A stretch of DNA of 64,000 nucleotides from an uncultured Clostridium sp. (GTDB lineage Bacteria; Bacillota; Clostridia; Clostridiales; Clostridiaceae). Location: contig CAKVEW010000009.1 of the NCBI GenBank assembly GCA_934746015.1, positions 1-64,000 on the forward strand. Direction: 5' to 3'. Shown piece by piece: positions 54,448 through 62,588 of the stretch (the stretch's first letter is position 1; every line of letters starts with the position of its first letter). A model generated the notes under the pieces. The model was not told the DNA's origin and ran no database searches. It worked only from the letters and a program-made list of their open reading frames with translations. The position numbers were made by a program, and so were the translations under genes.

Positions 54448-55482
54448 ATGGCAACTATTTCAAATATAAAGTCAGATATAACTTCACTTAATGAATATCA
54501 ACTAAGGGAATTATTTAACTATATAGGAGAAATGCTTACACTTGGTTCTTCTACTGGAAGCCTTAATAAAGAATTCAGAGAATCAAGATTTAGAAAAGGT
54601 CAATGCTGTCCTCATTGTGAATCTACTTCTGTAGTAAAGAATGGTAAATTAAAAGGTAAACAACGTTATATATGTCGCTTTTGCAATAAGTCATTTAATG
54701 ACTTAACTAAATCTGCATTATCTTGGACCAAATTACCTTTAGAAACATGGATTGAGTATGTTAAGGGAATGGTTATAGGACTTTCTATAAGAAAGAACGC
54801 TGAAAATGTAGGTGTGTGTGTTAAAACTTCATTCTATATGAGGCATAAAGTTCTTGATTGTATAAGAGTATTTATGGGTGTTGGTGATGTGGACGGTATA
54901 GTAGAAATGGACGAAACATTCGTTGCCGAATCATTTAAAGGAAATCATAAGAAAAGTGGATTTAAAATGCCAAGACCTTCTCGAAAAAGAGGTGGAGAAG
55001 TTAAAAAACGTGGTATAAGTAATGAACAAGTTTGTATATCAACCGCCATTGACAGAAATGGAAATATAATTTTAGAACCCTTATGTAAAGGAAGGGTTAC
55101 TTATAATGCTCTTGAAATACTTTATGGAGGTCGCATAGACACTAATTCTATTATTTGCACAGATAGTCACAAGTCATATATACAGTTTGCTAAGGACCTT
55201 AAATTAAATCATAAAAAGATAGCAAGGGGTCATTACAAAAATGATATATACCATATAAATCATGTAAATTCATTGCATAGTAATCTTAAAATATGGATGT
55301 ATAGATTTAGAGGGGTATCTACTAAATTCTTATCAAACTATATGAGTTGGTATAAATGGTTACAAACTTTCAACAATGATAAAGAAGTAATAAAGAGTAA
55401 AAACATGCTTATTCATAGCGTAATACCTTTTGTTGACACAAAAATTAAAGGATATAAGAAAAGGATAATTAAATTTATATAA
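54448..55482 (+). CDS. IS1595-family transposase (ISXO2-like)
   Basis: A 344-residue transposase. An N-terminal zinc ribbon is visible (CPHCESTSV and CRFCNKSF, about 50-80), followed by the ISXO2-like RNase-H domain: first catalytic Asp in VEMDETFV (about 148), second in ICTDSHKSY (about 235) and the third position in HINHVNSLHSNL, an Asn/His type as in this family. The ATG at 54433 is in frame but carries the ribosome site GGAGG inside its first codons; the ATG at 54448 is the likely start. The frame is intact, so it may be active. Confidence 0.9.
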   Translation: MATISNIKSDITSLNEYQLRELFNYIGEMLTLGSSTGSLNKEFRESRFRKGQCCPHCESTSVVKNGKLKGKQRYICRFCNKSFNDLTKSALSWTKLPLETWIEYVKGMVIGLSIRKNAENVGVCVKTSFYMRHKVLDCIRVFMGVGDVDGIVEMDETFVAESFKGNHKKSGFKMPRPSRKRGGEVKKRGISNEQVCISTAIDRNGNIILEPLCKGRVTYNALEILYGGRIDTNSIICTDSHKSYIQFAKDLKLNHKKIARGHYKNDIYHINHVNSLHSNLKIWMYRFRGVSTKFLSNYMSWYKWLQTFNNDKEVIKSKNMLIHSVIPFVDTKIKGYKKRIIKFI

Positions 55483-55578
55483 TCTAATTACAATTATTTG
55501 AAAAGTAACATTAATTTGGTATAATTAATGAATGAACAATTTAAATTTATAATTCAATATTTTATAAGGGAGATTTTT

Positions 55579-55995
55579 ATGAAGAAGGTTAAAAAAATTG
55601 GTATCATTGCCTTAGTTTGTTGTCTATTGTTTGTTATCTTAAGTTTTATTTCACCTACAAAATTAAATGGAAAATGGTATTTATATAAGGGAAGTGATAT
55701 AAGATATGAATCTGATATATCTAAACAACTAAATCAAAAGGATTACATGGAGATATCAGGAGGGACTATAAAAGAATTTAGAAGTGATGGTAAAGATGGC
55801 ATTAGTGATTTTAGTCTAATAGGAAATAAAATATATAGTGGTGATGCAATATTAAAATATGAGATAAAGAAAGTTGGAGAATATAAAGTTTTAGTTTTAC
55901 AAGAAATAGGATATGATAATGGTCATATGAAACATTCTATTGAAAATGGCGAGAAAAAAACATATGTACTTGATAAAGATATTAATTTTAATTAA
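55579..55995 (+). CDS. Passenger gene of the IS: membrane-anchored protein of unknown function
   Basis: A 138-residue protein with a basic N-terminus and one membrane helix (about 5-25), then a polar, beta-rich outer domain beginning LNGKWYLYKGSDI and ending in YVLDKD. It may be anchored outside the membrane; the cysteines in the helix (ALVCCLL) do not form a good lipobox. AAGGGAGA precedes the ATG at 55579. It lies 96 bp after the transposase gene and inside the inverted repeats. Small W-containing beta domains like this are seen in clostridial lipocalin-like proteins, but I cannot assign a family. Not needed for transposition as far as known. Confidence 0.7.
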   Translation: MKKVKKIGIIALVCCLLFVILSFISPTKLNGKWYLYKGSDIRYESDISKQLNQKDYMEISGGTIKEFRSDGKDGISDFSLIGNKIYSGDAILKYEIKKVGEYKVLVLQEIGYDNGHMKHSIENGEKKTYVLDKDINFN

Positions 55996-56012
55996 ATTAT
56001 AAATAATTATTA

Positions 56013-56050
56013 AAAGTAGGTTGCCTTAATAACAAAGGCAACCTACTTTA
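56013..56050 (+). terminator. Terminator inside the IS, after the passenger gene
   Basis: A perfect 15-bp stem, AAAGTAGGTTGCCTT with AAGGCAACCTACTTT, around a 7-nt loop (56013-56049). Confidence 0.75.
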
Positions 56051-56059
56051 ATATACTAA

Positions 56060-56084
56060 ATCAATAATTTAATCTAACAGAGCC
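56060..56084 (-). repeat. Right terminal inverted repeat
   Basis: Ends TCTAACAGAGCC, the reverse complement of the first 12 bases of the left end. Confidence 0.8.
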
Positions 56085-56092
56085 TTTATTTA
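56085..56092. repeat. Right target-site duplication
   Basis: TTTATTTA, identical to 54353-54360. Confidence 0.8.
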
Positions 56093-56199
56093 TTATAATA
56101 TATTCCATCCATATATGGTATAATTTACAATATAATAATTAATATGAAGAACTTTTAAATTTTAATATATCATATTTATTGAATAGGGGGATAAGAAAA

Positions 56200-57090
56200 A
56201 TGAATATCTATGCATTAGAATTAAATAATGATATTAAAGGTATCCCTGAAAGAAAAAAGTATATTGAATCCCTAATTGAAAAAACAATAAATCCTGATTT
56301 AATTGTACTTCCAGAACTTGCTTTGTGCAGTTATATAGGGAATGATAACATTTGGCAATATGCAGATGTTGACAGCCTTAATACTAGTCAATGGGCAATG
56401 GAAATGGCTGAGAAATATAATACATTTATTGCTGCTGGCTACCTAGAAAAAATGGGAAATGACTACTACAACTCTTATTTAATTGCAGATAAAAATAAGG
56501 TATATGGAATTGTCCGAAAAAGCGAAGGAGAATCATATATTTTCAAAAGAGGTGATTTCCCTAATATAATAGCAGCCCCCTTTGGGAATGTTGCTATTGG
56601 AATATGTTATGACTCACGTAGAAAACATATTTACGATAATATAAAGGATAAAGTTATTTCCCTAATTCTTTTCCCACACGGAGCACCAAGCAATCCAAAG
56701 CATGCAGATAAAGAAAAGCGTACTGTTGATTATTTTTGTAATGCTTATCTTAATGCCTTTGATGTGCCAGTTATATATGCTAACAGCAAAGGAAAATTAG
56801 ATTATATGCTTGGTACAACAGGAAAGATGATGAATAATTCAGGTTTCATTTTAAATGGTATGTCAGCAATTTACAGTAAACAAGGAAGTGTGATTCCAAC
56901 AGATATTTCAGAAATCATTGGGTGGTCTGGAGAAATCAGTCCTAAATCACTAAAAAGTGAAATAACTTTTTATGGGGAAGACATTATTAAAGGAAATTGG
57001 TTGTTCCGTAAGTTAGTTTTAAAACCAGATATAAAAAATGGCATTAGTTTTTATGAAAAATCTGTATCCAATAATATACATAATCAGTGA
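56200..57090 (+). CDS. Carbon-nitrogen hydrolase (nitrilase superfamily)
   Basis: A 296-residue protein of the nitrilase/amidase superfamily. The catalytic Glu is in VLPELAL (about 40), a Lys lies in FKRGDFP (about 113) and the Cys nucleophile is in IGICYDSR (about 141), matching the Glu-Lys-Cys triad. The first in-frame TTG overlaps the ribosome site AGGGGG; the ATG at 56200 is the start. It is followed by a methyltransferase 44 bp downstream. The branch, amidase, carbamoylase or other, cannot be decided. Confidence 0.82.
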   Translation: MNIYALELNNDIKGIPERKKYIESLIEKTINPDLIVLPELALCSYIGNDNIWQYADVDSLNTSQWAMEMAEKYNTFIAAGYLEKMGNDYYNSYLIADKNKVYGIVRKSEGESYIFKRGDFPNIIAAPFGNVAIGICYDSRRKHIYDNIKDKVISLILFPHGAPSNPKHADKEKRTVDYFCNAYLNAFDVPVIYANSKGKLDYMLGTTGKMMNNSGFILNGMSAIYSKQGSVIPTDISEIIGWSGEISPKSLKSEITFYGEDIIKGNWLFRKLVLKPDIKNGISFYEKSVSNNIHNQ

Positions 57091-57134
57091 ATGAACCTAA
57101 TCGTAATAAAATAATACGAAAAGGAGTGGTTAAA

Positions 57135-57899
57135 ATGAATAAAAAAGATTTAGTTGAAAAATGGTTAAGAGAAGAACAGGTAGCACATATAAGAGGATGG
57201 GATTTCTCACACATACATGGTAAATATGAAGAAGAAAATGATCTGCCATGGGATTACAAAGAAATAGTCAAAAATTATATAGAGCCAGAATCTTATTTAC
57301 TTGATATAGATACTGGTGGTGGTGAATTTCTTCTATCATTAAAGCATTCAAATAAAAGGACAAGTGCAACAGAGGCATATACCCCAAATGTACAACTTTG
57401 CAAGGAGACATTATTGCCATTAGGTGTAGACTTTAGAGAAGCAGATGGAAGTGATATTTTACCCTTTGAAGATGATAAATTCGATATAGTAATTAACAGA
57501 CATGGAGACTTTAATCCAAAGGAGATTTATCGTGTTTTAAAATCAGGTGGAATATTTATTACAGAGCAAGTAGGTGCAGAAAATGATAGAGAATTGGTGG
57601 AATTACTTCTTACTAATGTTCCAGAATTACCCTTTCCAGAACAATACCTTAATATTGCAGTTGATAAATTTAAAAAGTCTGGATTTACAATAATTGATGG
57701 ACAAGAAGCTTATAGACCTATTAAGTTTTTTGATGTTGGTGCACTTGTTTGGTTTGCTCATATTATAGAATGGGAATTCCCCAATTTCACAGTAAAGGAT
57801 AACTTAGAAAATTTATTTAATGCACAAGAGTTATTAGAAAGAAATGGAGTTATTAAAGGAAGTATTCATAGATTTTTACTTATTGCAAAGAAAAAATAA
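57135..57899 (+). CDS. Class I SAM-dependent methyltransferase
   Basis: A 254-residue methyltransferase. The SAM loop is LLDIDTGGGEFLL (about 55-67) with a later acidic residue in ATEAYTP, and the motif after it, ADGSDILPFEDDKFDIVINR, is of the Methyltransf_11 type. AAAGGAG ten bases before the ATG at 57135 fixes the start; a GTG at 57087 that overlaps the upstream stop is rejected. The substrate is unknown. It is probably co-transcribed with the nitrilase-like gene. Confidence 0.82.
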   Translation: MNKKDLVEKWLREEQVAHIRGWDFSHIHGKYEEENDLPWDYKEIVKNYIEPESYLLDIDTGGGEFLLSLKHSNKRTSATEAYTPNVQLCKETLLPLGVDFREADGSDILPFEDDKFDIVINRHGDFNPKEIYRVLKSGGIFITEQVGAENDRELVELLLTNVPELPFPEQYLNIAVDKFKKSGFTIIDGQEAYRPIKFFDVGALVWFAHIIEWEFPNFTVKDNLENLFNAQELLERNGVIKGSIHRFLLIAKKK

Positions 57900-57963
57900 T
57901 TATCTAAATACAATTAAAATCTTATAATAGAAGAAATAACCTTATAACTATGGAGAAGATAAT

Positions 57964-58572
57964 ATGGAATTTAATGAAAAATTAAAGGAATTAAGAAAGC
58001 AACATAATATGACTCAAGAGCAACTTGCTGAAAAGTTATATGTTTCAAGAACAGCTATTTCAAAATGGGAAAGTGGAAAGGGTTATCCAAATATAGAATC
58101 TCTAAAAAATATCTCTAAAATTTTTTCAGTTTCAATAGATGACTTACTTTCAAATAATGAATTACTTCAAGTTGCTGAAAGTGAAAATAAGTCAAACATA
58201 AGTAAACTATCTAGCCTTATATTTGGAATATTAGATTTAATAGCCCTTGCCTATATCTTTTTACCTTTCTATGGACAAGAGATTGATGGATATATTTATT
58301 CTGTAAACTTACTTCAATATACTGAAGCCCCTACCTCAATTCGTATTATTTATTATACTTTAATTATTATATTATCCTTGATAGGAGCTACAGAAATAAT
58401 ATTACAATTTTTTGATGATAAAAAGAAGTTCAGCATATTGAAATCTATATCAATTACATGGCACTCCTTAGCCATAATATTTTTTGCAGCTTCCCGTCAG
58501 CCCTATGTAACAATATTTCTCTTCCTATTTTTAATACCTAAGATGGCACTACTAATAAAAAACAGTAAATAG
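57964..58572 (+). CDS. XRE-family regulator with C-terminal membrane domain
   Basis: A 202-residue protein with an N-terminal Cro/C1-type HTH (about 2-60; MTQEQLAEKLYVSRTAISKW) and three to four membrane helices (about 83-105, 128-147, 157-178, 180-198). Such membrane-bound XRE regulators often sense cell-envelope stress next to ABC exporters. GGAGAAG precedes the ATG. A terminator separates it from the ABC genes that follow, which nevertheless are the most likely target. Confidence 0.85.
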   Translation: MEFNEKLKELRKQHNMTQEQLAEKLYVSRTAISKWESGKGYPNIESLKNISKIFSVSIDDLLSNNELLQVAESENKSNISKLSSLIFGILDLIALAYIFLPFYGQEIDGYIYSVNLLQYTEAPTSIRIIYYTLIIILSLIGATEIILQFFDDKKKFSILKSISITWHSLAIIFFAASRQPYVTIFLFLFLIPKMALLIKNSK

Positions 58573-58598
58573 TAATTAACTTATAAAGCCTTTAAAAT

Positions 58599-58632
58599 AG
58601 CCATTGACACTATAAGTGTCATGGCTTTTTTC
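58599..58632 (+). terminator. Terminator of the XRE gene
   Basis: AGCCATTGACAC pairs with AGTGTCATGGCT with one bulged base, followed by TTTTTT. Confidence 0.75.
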
Positions 58633-58735
58633 TTGTTGTGATAATAGGTTTCTTGTACTTTCTGCCATATGCTCTAATAATTAAATCATAACTTGTACTC
58701 AAGTTTTAAAAAGAAAATTGAAAGGAAGTATAGAT

Positions 58736-59647
58736 ATGGAATATGTTATTGAAACAAAAAATTTAACAAAAAAATATGGTAGTTCTACTGTTGTTGATAA
58801 TATAAACCTTCATGTTCCTAAAGGTAAAATTTACGGATTACTTGGTAGAAATGGAGCTGGAAAAACAACAACAATGAAAATGATGCTAAAACTTATTAAG
58901 GTTACAGAGGGGAATATCAATTTATTTGGAGAGGATTTTAGAAATAACAATATTTATAAAAAAATAGGCTCGATTATTGAAACCCCTGGTTTTTATCAAA
59001 ATCTTACTGCTAGAGATAATTTAAAGCTTTTAGCTAAATTACATGGAAATATTACTGATAAAGAAGTTCAAGAAGCACTTGAAATTGTTGGTCTTCATAA
59101 AGAAGATAAAAAAACTTTTTCTAACTTCTCATTAGGAATGAAGCAAAGGCTTGGAATTGCTGCTGCAATTATGCATAATCCAGAACTTCTTATTTTAGAT
59201 GAACCAATAAATGGACTTGATCCAATAGGAATATCAGAAATTCGTTCCTTTTTATTAAGTCTGAGTCATGATAAAGGGGTTACTATTTTTATATCAAGTC
59301 ATGTTTTAAGCGAAATTGAACAAATTGCAGATGTTATTGGTGTTATGAATAATGGAAAATTAGTTGAAGAAGTTAATATCTTAGAATTACAAGAGAAACT
59401 AAAACATTATATTGAAATAACAGTATCAGATACTAAATTAGCAGAAAAAGTATTGAAAGATAACTTTTCTATTAAAGATTATTCTATTATTGATAATACC
59501 ATCTATATTTATGATAAAAATAAAAGCATAAGTGATATAAATAAATCTTTAGTTCAAAATAATATCTCTGTTACTAAACTTAATCCTTGCAAGGAAAACT
59601 TAGAAGATTATTTTGAAAATTTAATTGGAGGTGGGGGCATTGCTTAA
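58736..59647 (+). CDS. ABC transporter ATP-binding protein (BcrA-like)
   Basis: A 303-residue ATPase. Walker A is GRNGAGKTTT (about 38-47), the signature is FSLGMKQR (about 136), Walker B is LLILDEP (about 155-161) and the switch His is in FISSHVLS. It matches the bacitracin/lantibiotic-resistance ABC exporters of the BcrA type. The first in-frame TTG (58718) overlaps the ribosome site AAAGGA; the ATG at 58736 is the start. It overlaps the permease gene by 8 bp. Confidence 0.92.
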   Translation: MEYVIETKNLTKKYGSSTVVDNINLHVPKGKIYGLLGRNGAGKTTTMKMMLKLIKVTEGNINLFGEDFRNNNIYKKIGSIIETPGFYQNLTARDNLKLLAKLHGNITDKEVQEALEIVGLHKEDKKTFSNFSLGMKQRLGIAAAIMHNPELLILDEPINGLDPIGISEIRSFLLSLSHDKGVTIFISSHVLSEIEQIADVIGVMNNGKLVEEVNILELQEKLKHYIEITVSDTKLAEKVLKDNFSIKDYSIIDNTIYIYDKNKSISDINKSLVQNNISVTKLNPCKENLEDYFENLIGGGGIA

Positions 59648-60389
59648 TCTTATATCTTGTGAAATGAAAAAACTAAAAAATTCAAAAATTATTATTTTAT
59701 GTGTTATTGGAGCCTTTGCTGTACCAGCAATGATGTTAATAGAAGCTATTCAAACTCATTTTGAATATCCTGAGCGTATATTTACACTTAGTGATATTTA
59801 TGACAACAGCCTTTTATATGCCATGCTACTTATGAATATGATGATTTGTGTTGCTATAATTAGTTATATCTTCAGCAGAGAATACTTAGATAATACATTA
59901 AAAACAATATTACCTATTCCTATTTCAAGAATAAAGCTACTTATAGGTAAATATGCTGTTACATTACTCTTAACCTTATTAATTAATATTATTACCTGGG
60001 CTGGAATTTTGTTATTTTCAGGAATTTATCATAGTATATTTACCATAAGTGAGTTTAACCTTAGTGTAGCTTTTAGTTGGTTAATCAAATTCTTATGTAG
60101 TGGTGTTTTAATATTTTTCACAGCTACTCCCTTTTCCTATTTAGCAATTAAAACAAAGGGATTCGTTGCCCCTATGGTTATTTCAGCAGCTGTAGTAATG
60201 GGAAGTGCTGCACTAAGTAACCAAAGCTTTGGTGCTCTTTATCCTTGGACTGCCACCTATTTTATTGTTAAAGGTTCTCTAGCTTCCAAAGAATATCCTA
60301 TTTTATTATCAATTATAATTATCCTTCTTATTTTACTATTAGGATTTTTATCAACCTTTAAATATTTCTTTAATGAGGATTTAAAATAA
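59640..60389 (+). CDS. ABC-2 type permease, bacitracin/lantibiotic-resistance type
   Basis: A 249-residue membrane protein with six helices (from about residue 17), partner of the ATPase upstream. The start is a TTG at 59640, after GGAGGTGGGG and inside the end of the ATPase gene, so translation is coupled; the other upstream codons in frame lie inside the ribosome site. Members of this family protect against bacitracin, lantibiotics or other peptides. The substrate is unknown here. Confidence 0.85.
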   Translation: MLNLISCEMKKLKNSKIIILCVIGAFAVPAMMLIEAIQTHFEYPERIFTLSDIYDNSLLYAMLLMNMMICVAIISYIFSREYLDNTLKTILPIPISRIKLLIGKYAVTLLLTLLINIITWAGILLFSGIYHSIFTISEFNLSVAFSWLIKFLCSGVLIFFTATPFSYLAIKTKGFVAPMVISAAVVMGSAALSNQSFGALYPWTATYFIVKGSLASKEYPILLSIIIILLILLLGFLSTFKYFFNEDLK

Positions 60390-60408
60390 AATAATCACTT
60401 TAATAAAA

Positions 60409-60441
60409 TAAAGTCCAACAAAAAAATTTGCTGGACTTTTC
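60409..60441. terminator. Bidirectional terminator between permease and murK
   Basis: AAGTCCA (60411-60417) pairs with TGGACTT (60432-60438), followed by TTTC on the right and preceded by an A/T run on the left. Confidence 0.65.
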
Positions 60442-60461
60442 AATATAAATACATAATATTA

Positions 60462-61415
60462 TTAATTATTATTTACTATTGTATTATAAAATTCTTTATT
60501 TACTTCATATCCTGAATTCTTGTATGCAAGAAGACATCCGCCAAGATCTGGAGATAGTATAGGTTCTATTAATTCTACATTTAATCCTTCAAGCATATTT
60601 TTTAGTGGCTTAAGTATTAATTCCCCACTTTTGAAAACTCCACCTGTATAAGATACTTTAACTTGTTCATTTCCAAAGTTTCTTAATAATACTTTTATCA
60701 TTTCAGTAATCTCAACAGCAGCTTCATTAAATATTGCCATAGCCTCCTCATCACCTAAGATGGCAGCATCTGAACATATCTTTGCAAGCTTTGCTATCTC
60801 ACTTCTATCACCTTTTATCTTATCATTCACATAAGAAATTATTTCAGCATCTTTATTTAAGCCTAAATTCTTTCTTACTAATTCATAAAGTGCTCCCTTT
60901 TCTGCACGGCCATCACTTTCTTTACTAAATAAAGCTATAGTCTTCTTTCCAATCCAATATGCTGAAGCTTCATCACCTACTGTATATCCCCAGCCTCCGC
61001 ATCTTATAATTTCATTATTTTTTAATGCTAAGGCTATTGACCCAGTACCAGCCACAATATTAATTCCATCTTCTCCAGCTAAATCACCAGCTATTGCAAC
61101 TCTTACATCGCTTACTAGTTCATATTTAATTTCATTAAATACTCTCTCTACTATTTTTGCTATTCCTTCTGCAATTTCCTTTACAATTCCATATCCAGCT
61201 AGTCCTAAAGTTACTCTTTCTATATCAGATGCAGAAATTTTATTATTAGTTATTATTTCTTCTAATCCTTCTCTAAGAAGCTTTTCTAAATTTTCAAAGC
61301 CAATTTGAGTAGGATGAGAAGGTCCTTTTATAACTTTACTTATAACTTTTCCATTCACATCTATTAAAGTAAAACAAGTTTTAGTTCCTCCACCATCAAC
61401 ACCTAAAAAATACAT
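60462..61415 (-). CDS. murK: BadF/BadG-family kinase, MurK-like MurNAc/GlcNAc kinase
   Basis: A 317-residue ASKHA kinase. Motifs are LGVDGGGTKT (4-13), GLAGYG, the second phosphate loop IVAGTGSIAL (about 120-129), GGWGYTVGDEASAYWIG (about 140-156) and SYTGGVF (about 270). The length and motifs match MurK of Clostridium acetobutylicum, which phosphorylates free MurNAc and GlcNAc at O6. GGAG precedes the ATG. It lies 10 bp after the second mupG and ends the operon EIIC-mupG-murK. It would phosphorylate the unphosphorylated sugar left after MupG has split the disaccharide. A plain GlcNAc kinase is the alternative. Confidence 0.82.
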   Translation of the reverse strand: MYFLGVDGGGTKTCFTLIDVNGKVISKVIKGPSHPTQIGFENLEKLLREGLEEIITNNKISASDIERVTLGLAGYGIVKEIAEGIAKIVERVFNEIKYELVSDVRVAIAGDLAGEDGINIVAGTGSIALALKNNEIIRCGGWGYTVGDEASAYWIGKKTIALFSKESDGRAEKGALYELVRKNLGLNKDAEIISYVNDKIKGDRSEIAKLAKICSDAAILGDEEAMAIFNEAAVEITEMIKVLLRNFGNEQVKVSYTGGVFKSGELILKPLKNMLEGLNVELIEPILSPDLGGCLLAYKNSGYEVNKEFYNTIVNNN

Positions 61416-61425
61416 AAACTTCTCC

Positions 61426-62520
61426 TTACTTAATTAAGTTAAAATTGAACTTTTGCCATGGTCTAATATAATCTAAAATAAATATTTCTTCTTCTTTGAT
61501 ATGAGCTACAACATTAGATTTACCGCTATTTTTCATATCACTTAAAGCTATTTGTAACTCACCAGCATAGTGACCATATTCACTACTTTCAATAACTATA
61601 TCTCCTCTTTTTATAATTTCAGGAGCATTAAATAATTTGAAATCATGTCCTTTATACTTAACCCTACTTTGTGTAGATCTAACTATATTATCTGAGAAAT
61701 CCCCTCTATTAAAATGCATTTCTTCAAATAATATTTTTTGTTCTATTTCAGGAACTCCATCTACAAGTTGTAAATCAAAGGTAACCATATCTTTTCTCAT
61801 AGATCCTAACTTCTTCATTTCATCTTCACTTGGATAACAGTTAGAAATTATAATATCATTTATATTACCTAAAGCTATTAAATGCTTAGCTTGTACTTCA
61901 ACAGGTAAATTTCTATGAAGCTCTAAAGTTGGTAATCCATCTGTTACTGGCCAAGGTCCAAAAGTATTTTCATTTTGACTAGTTATAAAAGCTGCTGTTC
62001 TAAGTCCATATTTATTAAATCTTTCAGTACACTTCATAAAATGGTCAAAATTTAATCCACTATATCTATGTGGATAGAAGTTATGACAAGCTATAAGATT
62101 ATCTTTGTTTGGCATATAATCTATTATTGTATCTATATAATTAGTATTGCTACTCATATTAATTTCAATTTTAAGATTGTCATCATTAAATGTCATTAAA
62201 GATTCTTCAGATCCTGTAAAGCCCATATCTAATCTTAAGCCATCTGCTCCTATTTCCTTAAAGAAGCTTAAGTCTTTATAACTAATACCTAAATCATTAA
62301 AGACTCTAGGACTTACATCAACTATTATTTCAAAGCCCTTTCCCTTAGCATAATTATTTATATTACTAAATTTATTTATTATATTTTCTCTTGTATCATT
62401 TACAGATAATAAGCAGGAAAAAATTCTGCTAAAGCCATTTTCTGCTGCCATATCTATGTAATTTAAAATTTCTTTTTCAGTTGTTTTCTCTGGATATATT
62501 GATATTCCTAGCTTTCCCAT
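61426..62520 (-). CDS. mupG: MupG-like 6-phospho-N-acetylmuramidase (DUF871), copy 2
   Basis: A 364-residue DUF871 protein, diverged from the copy at 44779 but with the same landmarks: a LGISIYPEK start, VDVSPRVF, LRLDMGFTG, CHNFYPHR, DGLPTLELHR and a C-terminal beta domain with HYAGELQIAL. GAGGTGA supports the ATG at 62520; a GTG three codons upstream lies inside that site. It is 69 bp after a PTS EIIC with a hairpin between, and 10 bp before murK. With these neighbours it likely cleaves a phosphorylated MurNAc-GlcNAc disaccharide or a variant not used by the first copy. Confidence 0.83.
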   Translation of the reverse strand: MGKLGISIYPEKTTEKEILNYIDMAAENGFSRIFSCLLSVNDTRENIINKFSNINNYAKGKGFEIIVDVSPRVFNDLGISYKDLSFFKEIGADGLRLDMGFTGSEESLMTFNDDNLKIEINMSSNTNYIDTIIDYMPNKDNLIACHNFYPHRYSGLNFDHFMKCTERFNKYGLRTAAFITSQNENTFGPWPVTDGLPTLELHRNLPVEVQAKHLIALGNINDIIISNCYPSEDEMKKLGSMRKDMVTFDLQLVDGVPEIEQKILFEEMHFNRGDFSDNIVRSTQSRVKYKGHDFKLFNAPEIIKRGDIVIESSEYGHYAGELQIALSDMKNSGKSNVVAHIKEEEIFILDYIRPWQKFNFNLIK

Positions 62521-62545
62521 TAAATTCACCTCATATTTTAAAATA

Positions 62546-62569
62546 AAGTGGTGAATTGCTTCACCACTT
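62546..62569 (-). terminator. Stem-loop between EIIC copy 2 and mupG copy 2
   Basis: AAGTGGTGA pairs with TCACCACTT around a 6-nt loop; TATTTT follows on the minus strand. Probably a partial terminator that sets the ratio of transporter to enzyme mRNA. Confidence 0.55.
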
Positions 62570-62588
62570 CTTTTAACTTTTTATATTA

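Larger units (their letters stand above)
54361..56084 (+). mobile_element. Complete IS1595-family element with passenger gene
   Basis: A 1724-bp element bounded by inverted repeats starting GGCTCTGTTAGA and flanked by the 8-bp duplication TTTATTTA, the length usual for IS1595. It encodes an intact transposase (54448-55482) and a second gene (55579-55995) followed by a strong terminator (56013-56049), all between the repeats. It is inserted between a divergently transcribed methyltransferase gene and a nitrilase-family gene, so no gene is disrupted. The perfect duplication and intact frame point to a recent insertion. Confidence 0.85.

Noticed and set aside
56106..56115. CCATATATGG palindrome upstream of the nitrilase-family gene
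   Set aside because: It looks like an operator but is a short AT-rich palindrome with only one copy and no matching regulator.
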